A model generated the notes under the pieces. It saw only the letters and a program-made list of their open reading frames with translations. It made no database searches and was not told where the DNA came from. From positions 1 to 64,000 of the forward strand of contig JAWVWS010001018.1 of NCBI GenBank assembly GCA_033807775.1: DNA of 64,000 nucleotides, read 5' to 3'. Source of the stretch: Saussurea involucrata. Taxonomy: Eukaryota > Streptophyta > Magnoliopsida > Asterales > Asteraceae. Position 1 is the first letter of the stretch, and every line of letters begins with the position of its first letter. The position numbers and the translations under genes are program-made. This document shows, piece after piece, positions 1 through 8,627 of the stretch.

Positions 1-429
1 CTCCGAAAATCTGAAATCGTACAACCACTCTGATACTACACTGTTCATTCATACGGCTACTAAGGTTGTCATCAAAGGTCAATGACATGCAACCAATCCG
101 CTGATGACACGTGTAAAGTATATACTGGATTGCATTAAATGCATGCAGTATATAAAGAGATGAACTCACTTCATTTGAAGCAACTTGCTAACTCTGGACA
201 AGTTCAAATCTCTCAAGATAGGATTTTATTAGTAATCTCCTTATCTTTCTTAGTGCAAGAAAATCTTAGTGTTCCAACTTGTTTAGATTTAGGTTTATCC
301 TTAATCTTGTTTCCGCAACAAGCTGTAAATTGTTAATGATTTATCAATAAACAATTTAGAAAAGTAAAATAGTGTGTTTGTATTCAACCCCCCCTTCTAC
401 AAACTTGTTTAAGCCTTTCGGGACCAACA
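1..429 (+). mobile_element. 3' part of a Copia-type LTR, cut by the window edge
   Basis: This stretch has the look of a Copia-type LTR. A TATA-like TATATAAAG lies near 150, followed by a T-rich leader and an end with the C-run (near 390) and final GGGACCAACA. The LTR at 19749-20994 ends in the same style (C-run, TTCTACAA, GGGACTAACA). It abuts, without a gap, an open gypsy pol reading frame at 430, so it probably inserted into that older element. The other half lies outside the window, so TSD and element type (solo or complete) cannot be decided. Confidence 0.6.
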
Positions 430-620
430 GCTTTATAGAGGAACCCGTGGAGATACTTGACCGAGATGTTAAGCGGTTAAGACGTAGCAAGATCCCGATC
501 TTGAAAGTGCGATGGAACGCAAGACATGGACCTGAATACACTTGGGAACGAGAGGACTTTATGAGGGGTAAGTATCCTCAGCTGTTCGCCAAGGAACCTT
601 TCGAGAATGCCAATCATTAA
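430..620 (+). pseudogene. C-terminal remnant of a Ty3/gypsy (Tekay-type) polyprotein
   Basis: The frame starts abruptly at the LTR junction and encodes the end of a chromoviral integrase. It contains FIEEPVEILDRD, RRSKIPILKVRWN and HGPEYTWERED, closely matching the end of the better-preserved Tekay element at 43570-43740. This tail is the degenerate chromodomain-like region typical of the Tekay/Del clade. The stop (TAA, 618-620) is followed by a purine-rich polypurine tract (about 641-654) and then the LTR. Everything upstream was removed or displaced by the Copia LTR, so this is a relic. Confidence 0.8.
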
Positions 621-1560
621 ATTTCGGGACGAAATTTCTCTAACGGGGGAAAGATGTAACATCCGACAAAAATCAAAACTTTCAGGTTAGCATCATTTAA
701 CCATTTCAAGTGTTAACATAGGGAACATACCTTGTTAAGACTCACTCAGAATAATTTAGGGCGAAAATTCGCTAGAATTCCCGATAGTTGCTTAAAAGAC
801 CCGGTTTTACCCAAGACTAACCGGAACACCTTGTGAAATGCCAAAATATCTTAAATAACATATAACCTATATAAAATATAGGGTTTTACTTTATACTTAA
901 ACTTTTCTTTTTATAAGATTTAAAAATAAAACAAGAAGGTATTTTAGAAGCTTGTTTTGCAATTTAATTCTAGTTAAAAATAATTCTACAAGGAAATGTT
1001 TTGGGCCAAGTCTTTTATAAAAATAAAAAAAAAATTGCAAGGGATGGGGGCCCATATGGGGGCCGGCCACCCCTCCCTTAAACCCCTCATTGTTTAGTTT
1101 TTTTTTACTTCATTTTCAAACTCTCAAAGAAACCATCCATCTTCCTCCTTTCTCTCTATCCTTCGCCTTCTTCTTTCTTCACCATTCTTCAACTAGAGCA
1201 CCTTCAAACTCCAGAAAATTTCGGAGCTAACCCTAGTATTCAAAGCAAAAGATTTGGAGTTTGAAGTATTTGCATTATTCTCCTAAGGTAAGAACTCTAA
1301 ACTAAGTGTCATTCATACTCTTTTGGCATCTTTTATGCCATTTTTCCTACTTTGTTCTACATTTTTAATTCATCCAAATGGATGAACTCTTTTTCTTGTT
1401 CTAGAAGGGAGATAAAACACCAAGGACATGAGAAATGTCCATAATATGGTGAAAATCTATGAACTTCCATCATGAACTTGAGAAAAATGAGAAAAATCAT
1501 CAAAATGTGGGTTTTGTTCTTTTATAAGAATCTGGAAAGTTTGACTTTGCATGCACATTT

Positions 1561-2309
1561 TGTTGGGAACTGAAGATATGCTAAGTATGGTTAGTACTGC
1601 CAGAACAACATTACTACTGCCAGATCAAGTTAGTACTGCTAGTTCAATGTTAGTGCTGCCAGAACAAAGATACTACTGCTAGTTCAAGGTTAGTACTGCT
1701 GAGATATTAATACTGCTGGAACATTATTAATACTGCTTATGTGAGGTTAGTACTGCTAGACAAGTTACTACTGCTGAACAAAGTTAATACTGCTGGTATA
1801 TTACTACTGCTGGAGATTGTTAGTACTGCTCATGAAGAATGAAGGTTAATACTGCTGAGTTTGTTAAGATTGGTATGCGATACTTTTGGAGACAAAGAAG
1901 GAATTGATCAAGATATGTTTAACGAAGATTTAGAAGATCAAGTTACTTTTGATAGTTATCTTGTAATTATTTTTGTATAAATAGTATTGATAGATAGCTA
2001 TTAGAATACACATAATAGACGAGTTAATATACATAATATACGTGTGAAAAAGAATTCGATATCGTTTTCAGAGAGATTTAACCTCAAGGTGTAAGAACCC
2101 TATTTCTAGAGAAGTAGAAGTCGTCTTGTTGAGCCTGTTCAACAAGATTGAGGTTTGGTTGTTAATATTGTGAGTCGAAACAGTGAATACAAAAAGTGGT
2201 GAATTTTCTGTTACATTGTTCTTGATTGTGAGAATTAAAGTTCTTTTCCGCAGATTCTTTAATTCTGAATTCTAAGTATTAATTATCTTGTTAAGATTCG
2301 ATCCTGACA
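1561..2309 (+). repeat. 5' LTR of the Copia-type element
   Basis: It opens TGTTGGGAACTG and ends GATCCTGACA. Between about 1590 and 1860 it holds some 15 copies of a degenerate GTTA(A/G)TACTGCT motif. A TATA-like TTGTATAAATAG lies near 1972, which would place the transcription start in the last 320 bp. The 3' copy at 7879-8627 differs at two positions that I can see. Confidence 0.9.
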
Positions 2310-2311
2310 AG

Positions 2312-2323
2312 TGGTATCAGAGC
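2312..2323 (+). promoter_or_regulatory. Primer binding site, initiator-Met tRNA type (first copy)
   Basis: TGGTATCAGAGC begins two bases after the 5' LTR end, the usual place for minus-strand priming. A second copy of the same site lies at 2934-2945 because the region is duplicated. Confidence 0.9.
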
Positions 2324-2351
2324 TTGTGTTTCTTAGAATTCTACAATCATT

Positions 2352-2717
2352 ATGGAAAATTCTATTGAATCAAACAGTACTTTTGATTGGAGTGATCAAG
2401 CAGAAGAGGCAATCCAGAATCATGCACTCATGGCAGAAGTCTCAGATATTCCTACGGAGGTAAATTCTAATCTCTGTTCTCAATCTTGTATAGACACTGT
2501 TAAAAGGTATAGAGATCACAATCAGGGAATGTGTGATGACCTTAAGAGATTAGAAAAGGACATAAGAGATTATGTATTGATTGTTGAGAGGTTTGAAGAA
2601 CAAATTAAGGATTTTCAAGCCAATGAACTTCAACACTCATATGATACAAACTACTGGAAGTGGGAAAAGGGTGGTCTGGAGTTCCAACTGAAAGAGAGAT
2701 TTAACCTCAAGGTGTAA
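2352..2717 (+). pseudogene. Truncated duplicate of the gag start
   Basis: It encodes the first ~113 residues of the gag found at 2974, then runs into the duplicated LTR tail and stops at 2715-2717. Compared with the full gag it has three visible substitutions (N for K after TEV, D for A before FQAN, W for C after YWK). It is the first ATG in the element transcript, so a ribosome scanning from the cap would meet it before the full gag. Confidence 0.85.
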
Positions 2718-2973
2718 GAACCCTATTTCTAGAGAAGTAGAAGTCGTCTTGTTGAGCTTGTTCAACAAGATTGAGGTTTGGTTGTAATCTTGTGAGTCGA
2801 TTTAGTGAATATACAAAGTGGTGAATTTTCTGTTACATTGTTCTTGATTGTGAGAATTAAAGTTCTTTTCCGCAGATTCTTTAATTCTGAATTCTAAGTG
2901 TTAAGTATCTTGTTAAGATTCGATCCTGACAAGTGGTATCAGAGCTTGTGTTTCTTAGAATTCTACAATCATT

Positions 2974-4503
2974 ATGGAAAATTCTATTGAATCAAACAGT
3001 ACTTTTGATTGGAGTGATCAAGCAGAAGAGGCAATCCAGAATCATGCACTCATGGCAGAAGTCTCAGATATTCCTACGGAGGTAAAATCTAATCTCTGTT
3101 CTCAATCTTGTATAGACACTGTTAAAAGGTATAGAGATCACAATCAGGGAATGTGTGATGACCTTAAGAGATTAGAAAAGGACATAAGAGATTATGTATT
3201 GATTGTTGAGAGGTTTGAAGAACAAATTAAGGCTTTTCAAGCCAATGAACTTCAACACTCATATGATACAAACTACTGGAAGTGTGAAAAGGGTGGTCTG
3301 GAGTTCCAACTGAAAGAGTCTAGGGAAGAGTGTGAGAAACTAAAAGGAGAGCTTGAGAAAGTTAAACTTGAAGTAGAAAAATTTACTTGTGCCTCCAAAG
3401 TCATGGACAACATAATCAACTCTCAAATCCATAGTAAGTTGAAACCCGGAATAGGGTACAATGCCACACCCCCACCCTATAACAACAACTACATCCCTCC
3501 TAAGTCAGACCTATTAGAAACCAAGGATAGGAAGGACTTACCTAAAGGAGCCACTGAAGTAGATCCTTTAGATAAAGTAGTTGTTGAGGATGAGACTGAC
3601 AAAGTAGGATCTGATGAGGAATGTGAAAGTCCATGTGTTAAGAACAATGAGATGAAAAGGACTGACAAGGGAAAGGGAGTTCATTATACACAGACCACTG
3701 TTGTGAACTCTAAAACTTGTGAACATTGTTCTTGCAAGAAATCTCAAGAGAATAAGCCCCAAAAACATGATAAAAGGAGGGGAAATCAAAGAAATTGGAA
3801 TAACCAGTGGGCACAAAAGCAAGGAGTTGATCTGCAAAGGATTAACAGACCAAAACCTTGTTTCATCTGTGGCAGATTGAATCATCTTGCCAAACACTGT
3901 TATTTCAATCCTATTAACCAAAGGATGAATTTTCAAAGACCTTTTTATAAATCCAATGGTTATTGGAAGCCTGCAAGGAACCATGTGGCTAAGAAACAAG
4001 CTAAATCCAAAAGCCACATGAAGAAAAAGCCTGAAAAGGAATGTGTTACAATGTGGGTTACAAAAGGCACTAAAAATAATACTGCTGCCAGCAGTGTTAG
4101 TACTGCTAACACTGTTAGTACTTCTTCAAGAGTTAGTGCTGCTAGCAGTGTTAATACTGCTAGTAATTCTTCAAAAGTTAGTGATGTTAGCAGTATTAGT
4201 GCTGCTAACACTGTTAGTGCTGTTAGCAGTATTAGTAATTCTTCAAAAGTTAGTACTGCTGATACTGCTGCTAGTACAGATAGTGCTGCTAACGATACTG
4301 CTGCTCCCAGTGTTAGTACTGCTAGCACTGTCAGTACTTCTGAGGTTAATACTGCGTCTGGTGCTGCTAAACCAATCATATTGACAAAGTACTCCAGTAC
4401 TGCAGTACCTAAGGTTGAAAATCTCATCAAAACCAAGTGCAAGTACTTTGATGAGCAAGGGAGACCCAAGACCACTTCGGCTTGGGTTCCCAATAAAAAC
4501 TAA
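2974..4503 (+). CDS. Copia-type gag (nucleocapsid) protein with CCHC zinc knuckle
   Basis: A 509-residue ORF. The first ~150 residues are charged and heptad-like, suggesting a coiled coil (CDDLKRLEKDIRDYV, then LKESREECEKLKGELEKVK). A basic middle region leads to a zinc knuckle CFICGRLNHLAKHC at about residues 299-312, expected to bind the element RNA in virus-like particles. From about 368 to 465 the protein is a low-complexity Ser/Thr/Ala/Val tract encoded by repeats of the same GTTAGTACTGCT-like motif found in the LTR. The end (TSAWVPNKN) matches the usual gag-protease border of SIRE-like elements, but here a stop codon intervenes and protease is in another frame. Start chosen: the first ATG after the second PBS. 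Confidence 0.85.
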   Translation: MENSIESNSTFDWSDQAEEAIQNHALMAEVSDIPTEVKSNLCSQSCIDTVKRYRDHNQGMCDDLKRLEKDIRDYVLIVERFEEQIKAFQANELQHSYDTNYWKCEKGGLEFQLKESREECEKLKGELEKVKLEVEKFTCASKVMDNIINSQIHSKLKPGIGYNATPPPYNNNYIPPKSDLLETKDRKDLPKGATEVDPLDKVVVEDETDKVGSDEECESPCVKNNEMKRTDKGKGVHYTQTTVVNSKTCEHCSCKKSQENKPQKHDKRRGNQRNWNNQWAQKQGVDLQRINRPKPCFICGRLNHLAKHCYFNPINQRMNFQRPFYKSNGYWKPARNHVAKKQAKSKSHMKKKPEKECVTMWVTKGTKNNTAASSVSTANTVSTSSRVSAASSVNTASNSSKVSDVSSISAANTVSAVSSISNSSKVSTADTAASTDSAANDTAAPSVSTASTVSTSEVNTASGAAKPIILTKYSSTAVPKVENLIKTKCKYFDEQGRPKTTSAWVPNKN

Positions 4504-4504
4504 C

Positions 4505-4706
4505 TGATTTATCAGATGTGCAGGGCAACCAACAGCTCAAGGGGAAGAGCATCTGGCATGTTGATAGTGGTTGCTCCAGGCACATGATAGGTAACATGGC
4601 CTGCCTCAAGAATTTCAAAAGAATTGATGGAGGACATGTTACTTTTGAAAATAACCCTGCAGGAGGTAAGATAAGTGGTAAAAGTAAAGGTGATGTCAGA
4701 AGGTAA
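4505..4706 (+). pseudogene. Remnant of Copia aspartic protease
   Basis: The frame contains WHVDSGCSRHM, with the D-S-G catalytic core of Copia proteases, then NMACLKNF and VTFENN. It lies in a different frame from gag and stops at 4704-4706 after about 62 residues, well short of a complete protease. The rest of pol (integrase, RT, RNase H) is missing; repeats begin immediately downstream. A large internal deletion is the simplest explanation. Confidence 0.8.
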
Positions 4707-4736
4707 GATGACATTTGAGGATTTGACTAGTGCTGC

Positions 4737-5050
4737 AAAGTGCAAGTATAGTTACTACTGCCAGTGCAGAGTTACTACTGCTAGTGCAGAGTTACTACTA
4801 CTAGTGCAGAGTTACTACTGCTAGTGCGTAGTTAATACTGCTAATGCACAGTTAATACTGCTTAGTAGTTAATACTGCTTGTGTAGTTAATACTGCTCAG
4901 CAGTTAATGCTGCTTGTGTAGTTAATACTGCTCAGTAGTTAATACTGCTTTGCAGTTAATACTGCTCAGTAGTTAATACTGCTAGTGCACAGTTAATACT
5001 GCGTATGTCGTTAATACTGCTTTTGAAAATCTAGGGCAAATACTGCTATA
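4737..5050 (+). repeat. TACTGCT minisatellite in the place of deleted pol
   Basis: Roughly 20 tandem, imperfect copies of GTTA(A/C)TACTGCT separated by short variable spacers (AGTGCA, TGTGTA, CAGTA). The same motif recurs in the LTR (1590-1860) and in gag (4080-4370). No ORF runs through it. Confidence 0.85.
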
Positions 5051-5179
5051 AATACCCCTGTTTGCCCGCCAAAGTTCATAACGACTCTTCGCATTAACTT
5101 CTTCTCTCTCTCTCGTTCTAACCCCTTCTCCCTAGAATCTCTGTGTTTTCTTTACAAATCCTCAGGAAGCACAACGATT

Positions 5180-6034
5180 ATGGAGTTTGTCGACGAGCAT
5201 AATGAGATTGCAATGCTTCAGAAGCCGAAGCAGGCCGAAGGATTTCATGAAATTGTGGATTTTCTCAAGTCCGCTCATATTTCGTATGCCCTAACGGTGA
5301 ATCCGACAATATACATCGAGCATCAGACGCAATTCTGGGCCAATGCCACCGTAGAATCCGAAGATGGGCATAAAGTCATTCAAACAAGGGTATGTGACAA
5401 ACCCTTGAAAGTTTCAGAAGAACTCATTCGCATCACACTTCGACTAGATGATGCCTCAGGTATATCTTCTATTCCCAATGAAGAACTCTTCTCAACTTTA
5501 CAAAGAATGGGGTATGAAGGTCCCATTGGAGTTTTTAAATTCTACAAGTCAAAGTTTTTTACTCAATGGAGATTCTTTGTTCATACCCTAATGCATTGTA
5601 TTTCAAAGAAAACTACTGGATGGAGTGAGTTCAGCAGTACTATTGCTTATGCTCTAGTCTGCTTAGCCACTAACAGGAAGTTTAATTTTTCTCAAATGAT
5701 TTTCAATGATCTTGTGGCAAACCTGGAATCCAAAAAGCGTTTCTATATGTATCCAAGGTTTGTTCAGGAAGTAATTACCAAGGAATTGACGGATATGCCT
5801 CAATTTGATGAGGTATATGTGCCAAAATCCCCTAAAGGGAAGGTTTTTTCAAATATGAAAAGACTCCCTAGGGACTCGGAAGGAGTTGACACACCATTGT
5901 TCTCTACAATGATGGTTGTGTCCCACACATTTGAAGGTATGGCATCAGGGTCAAGCCCCTCATTAGACACACCCACTGATGACCAATCCCAACCTTCCAT
6001 CACAAAAGACATCCCTCAGTCCATTCTTGAATGA
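5180..6034 (+). CDS. Extra ORF of the Copia-type element, N-terminal part (no known enzymatic domain)
   Basis: A 284-residue ORF beginning with the ATG at 5180, about 130 bp after the minisatellite. The N-terminal half (IVDFLKSAHISYALTVNP, then IYIEHQTQFWANATV, later FKFYKSKFFTQWRFFVHTL) resembles hypothetical proteins repeatedly annotated in Asteraceae Copia elements downstream of pol. Its function is unknown; related ORFs in SIRE-type elements have been called env-like. I see no signal peptide or convincing membrane span, so I do not call it an envelope. The TGA at 6032-6034 is in frame with about 80 further open codons (TITKRFERRKVHK onward), so it looks like a point mutation inside a longer ORF. 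Confidence 0.6.
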   Translation: MEFVDEHNEIAMLQKPKQAEGFHEIVDFLKSAHISYALTVNPTIYIEHQTQFWANATVESEDGHKVIQTRVCDKPLKVSEELIRITLRLDDASGISSIPNEELFSTLQRMGYEGPIGVFKFYKSKFFTQWRFFVHTLMHCISKKTTGWSEFSSTIAYALVCLATNRKFNFSQMIFNDLVANLESKKRFYMYPRFVQEVITKELTDMPQFDEVYVPKSPKGKVFSNMKRLPRDSEGVDTPLFSTMMVVSHTFEGMASGSSPSLDTPTDDQSQPSITKDIPQSILE

Positions 6035-6707
6035 CCCACTCCCACAATAACCAAAAGGTTTGAAAGAAGAAAGGTACACAAGGTTCCTTCCCTTGATGTA
6101 TCTCCTAAGAGCCCGAAGCGTTTAAGCCCTCTGTTGGAGCATTCTCCAATGGAGAATATCGAAAGGGAAACCACAGGGGTGTCTCCCAACCCCAAGAAGG
6201 TGCTCACTAAGGAGAAGGTTGAGCATGTGAGTCGCAAGGCTGCCACTACTTCTGCTAGCAAAGAGAAGGCCAGGTAGTAAAATAACTAAGCCCTTCCTCA
6301 CGGCAACTCAGGGTGAGAAATCATCCAGAGGTCCCAGGTGCCAAGAAACCAAGGGGGTAGGTAGTGCTTTTGCTAGGCAAGAGACACCTGCTAAAACTTC
6401 CAATGATCCTTTAAGGGAGGTAAAAACTCCTAAACAGGGTGAGGATAGATATACGTACGAGGAATTGATGGAAACTATTGCAAATATCAACATTGAGGTC
6501 ATGGATCAGAAAAAGGAAATTGATGAACTCAAGAAAGTGGTCCTCTATCAAAACTCACATCTTGAGAAGCAAAGGAAGATGATCACTAAGTTGATGCACA
6601 GAAAGAAGAGAGCTCAGTTTGTCCTTAGGAGAAGAAACCCTACCAATGATGCTTCCAAAAAAGGGGGAGTCAGACTCAGATCTAAACATGGAGGATGCAA
6701 ACATTGA
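6035..6707 (+). pseudogene. Middle of the extra ORF, broken by frameshifts
   Basis: After the TGA the same frame continues (basic, Ser/Pro-rich) to about 6275. A second frame then continues through YTYEELMETIANINIEV and a heptad-rich stretch (QKKEIDELKKVVLYQN), a likely coiled coil, ending at 6705-6707. The third piece starts in another frame at 6619. The three frames together look like one former ORF of about 870 codons now broken by one nonsense change and at least two frameshifts. Confidence 0.6.
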
Positions 6708-7815
6708 GGGGGAGTATGAGTATAAGGTTGAGGGGGAGACTGAGGAGGCTGCAGATATTACAAAGGAAGCAGAAACAGAAACAGCAGCAGAAACCGTTAC
6801 TGCTGCTGATATTACAAAGGAAGCAGAAACAGAAACAGCAGCAGAAACCGTTACTGCTGCTGATATTACAAAGGAAGCAGAAACAGAACCAGCAGCAGAA
6901 ACGGTTACTGCTGCTGAGGTTGCAAAAGAAGTAGAAACAGATAATGCTGCTGAAAAACAAAAGGCAGCAGAAACTGTTAGTGCTGCTAAGAGCCACAAAG
7001 AAGAAACAGTTGAAACCACTCCTGAAGCTGTTATATCCTTCAAAAGAACAAAGAGGCCAAGAACAAAGTCAATAGCCTCAAAGAAGAAAGATATAAAGAA
7101 GCCAAGGGTGGATCCAACTGTAGAAGAAGCCCAGGAGGAAGCAGTAAAAGAGAAATCTGATCCAAAAGTTGCTGAAGAAGAAGTGGCAACTTCATCAGGC
7201 CAACCAAGCAATGTACAATCACGGCCAAATGCTCAAAGTGATTTGTATATTACTGTGGTTAAAACTAATCCAATCCAAGCTGAACCAATATCTTCTATGG
7301 CTCCTGAAATCATCTTCTGGGACACATTGAAAGATGGAAGAAAGGAGTTCATCAGAATCAAAAAGGCAGATGGAAAGTTTGAAGTTTGTCCTACTTGGGG
7401 AAAACTTATCAGAACATGCTCTAGATCTGACTTGGAAGAGATGTTCAAGGTGGGAATGAGGATATATGGAAACATTCTGACAGAGCAAGGTATGTCTATC
7501 ACCAAGATGGTTCTTGAATACTTGTGCTTAATGTTCAAACCAGAAGCAGTTCAGTATTTGATGGCAAGGAATTTTCAAGTCATTACCAACTGGATGCTCA
7601 TTGAGAATTGTGGAGTATATGTCATCTCTCTTGACAATACATTTCATGAATATTATTTGGTGGATGTTGTATACAAGCACAGCATGAAAAAGTTGAATGG
7701 AATGCTGCATGCTAAGTTGGTGAGTGATAAAGACTCTAAAATGGCAAGATACCTTGTAAAAAGGATTCTCAATCAAAGTCTGGGATTGGATCCAAATTTA
7801 TGCGTTGATGATTAG
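6619..7815 (+). CDS. Extra ORF of the Copia-type element, C-terminal part
   Basis: A 398-residue open frame. Residues ~45-120 are Glu/Ala/Thr-rich and built on a 54-bp tandem unit (18-residue repeat starting DITKEAETET, about three copies at 6754-6915), again rich in ACTGCTGCT. A basic Lys-rich stretch follows (FKRTKRPRTKSIASKKK, possibly a nuclear-localisation signal). The C-terminal ~180 residues look globular (IIFWDTLKDGRKEF, MFKPEAVQYL, WMLIENCGVYVISLDN). They match a domain I recall from Asteraceae retroelement ORFs with no known function. The start is uncertain, because the original ORF began at 5180. The stop at 7813-7815 is about 50 bp before the polypurine tract. Confidence 0.55.
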   Translation: MSLGEETLPMMLPKKGESDSDLNMEDANIEGEYEYKVEGETEEAADITKEAETETAAETVTAADITKEAETETAAETVTAADITKEAETEPAAETVTAAEVAKEVETDNAAEKQKAAETVSAAKSHKEETVETTPEAVISFKRTKRPRTKSIASKKKDIKKPRVDPTVEEAQEEAVKEKSDPKVAEEEVATSSGQPSNVQSRPNAQSDLYITVVKTNPIQAEPISSMAPEIIFWDTLKDGRKEFIRIKKADGKFEVCPTWGKLIRTCSRSDLEEMFKVGMRIYGNILTEQGMSITKMVLEYLCLMFKPEAVQYLMARNFQVITNWMLIENCGVYVISLDNTFHEYYLVDVVYKHSMKKLNGMLHAKLVSDKDSKMARYLVKRILNQSLGLDPNLCVDD

Positions 7816-7878
7816 GTTTTGGAAGCATCATCTGAAGAACTTAACTTCTCATCCTGAAAAGTCAAGTTAGGGGGAGAT

Positions 7879-8627
7879 TGTTGGGAACTGAAGATATGCT
7901 AAGTATGGTTAGTACTGCCAGAACAACATTACTACTGCCAGATCAAGTTAGTACTGCTAGTTCAATGTTAGTGCTGCCAGAACAAAGATACTACTGCTAG
8001 TTCAAGGTTAGTACTGCTGAGATATTAATACTGCTGGAACATTATTAATACTGCTTATGTGAGGTTAGTACTGCTAGACAAGTTACTACTGCTGAACAAA
8101 GTTAATACTACTGGTATATTACTACTGCTGGAGATTGTTAGTACTGCTCATGAAGAATGAAGGTTAATACTGCTGAGTTTGTTAAGATTGGTATGCGATA
8201 CTTTTGGAGACAAAGAAGGAATTGATCAAGATATGTTTAACGAAGATTTAGAAGATCAAGTTACTTTTGATAGTTATCTTGTAATTATTTTTGTATAAAT
8301 AGTATTGATAGATAGCTATTAGAATACACATAATAGACGAGTTAATATACATAATATACGTGTGAAAAAGAATTCGATATCGTTTTCAGAGAGATTTAAC
8401 CTCAAGGTGTAAGAACCCTATTTCTAGAGAAGTAGAAGTCGTCTTGTTGAGCCTGTTCAACAAGATTGAGGTTTGGTTGTTAATATTGTGAGTCGAAACA
8501 GTGAATACAAAAAGTGGTGAATTTTCTGTTACAATGTTCTTGATTGTGAGAATTAAAGTTCTTTTCCGCAGATTCTTTAATTCTGAATTCTAAGTATTAA
8601 TTATCTTGTTAAGATTCGATCCTGACA
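7879..8627 (+). repeat. 3' LTR of the Copia-type element
   Basis: Same length as the 5' LTR, with two visible differences (near 8110 and near 8534). It is preceded by the polypurine tract AGGGGGAGAT (7869-7878) and followed by the TSD CATTT. Confidence 0.9.

Larger units (their letters stand above)
2071..3318 (+). repeat. Tandem duplication of LTR tail, PBS and gag start (~623-bp unit)
   Basis: Unit 1 is 2071-2693 and unit 2 is 2694 to about 3318. Each has the last ~238 bp of the LTR, the PBS, and the first ~340 bp of gag. The junction is in a short purine stretch (AAAGAG/GAGAGAT). The copies differ by several substitutions and a one-base indel in the untranslated part. The 3' LTR does not carry the duplication. 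Confidence 0.9.
1561..8627 (+). mobile_element. Complete non-autonomous Copia-type LTR retrotransposon, CATTT target duplication
   Basis: Two 749-bp LTRs (1561-2309 and 7879-8627) begin TGTTGGG and end CTGACA. They are flanked by the direct repeat CATTT (1556-1560 and 8628-8632). I find two mismatches between the LTRs, so insertion was recent. Inside are an initiator-Met PBS, a gag ORF with a CCHC knuckle, a short protease remnant, and a later ORF region (5180-7815); a polypurine tract AGGGGGA lies just before the 3' LTR. No integrase, reverse transcriptase or RNase H is visible, so movement must have depended on enzymes in trans. The general plan resembles SIRE/Maximus Copia elements, which carry an extra ORF after pol. 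Confidence 0.9.

Noticed and set aside
3960..4493. Minus-strand Leu/Val/Ala-rich ORF of 177 codons
   Set aside because: It is the antisense of the gag TACTGCT repeats, which leaves several frames open; no independent motif.
4737..5050. CRISPR-like array (regular short repeats with spacers)
   Set aside because: The unit is only ~12 bp with degenerate spacers inside a plant retroelement, and the same motif occurs in its LTR and gag.
5180..6034. Retroviral-type envelope gene
   Set aside because: Its position after the protease remnant invites the env-like label, but I see no signal peptide or membrane anchor and the family has no demonstrated envelope role.
6682..6996. Cys/Phe-rich minus-strand ORF and Gln/Leu-rich plus-strand ORF
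   Set aside because: Both are shadow frames of the 54-bp coding repeat in the extra ORF.
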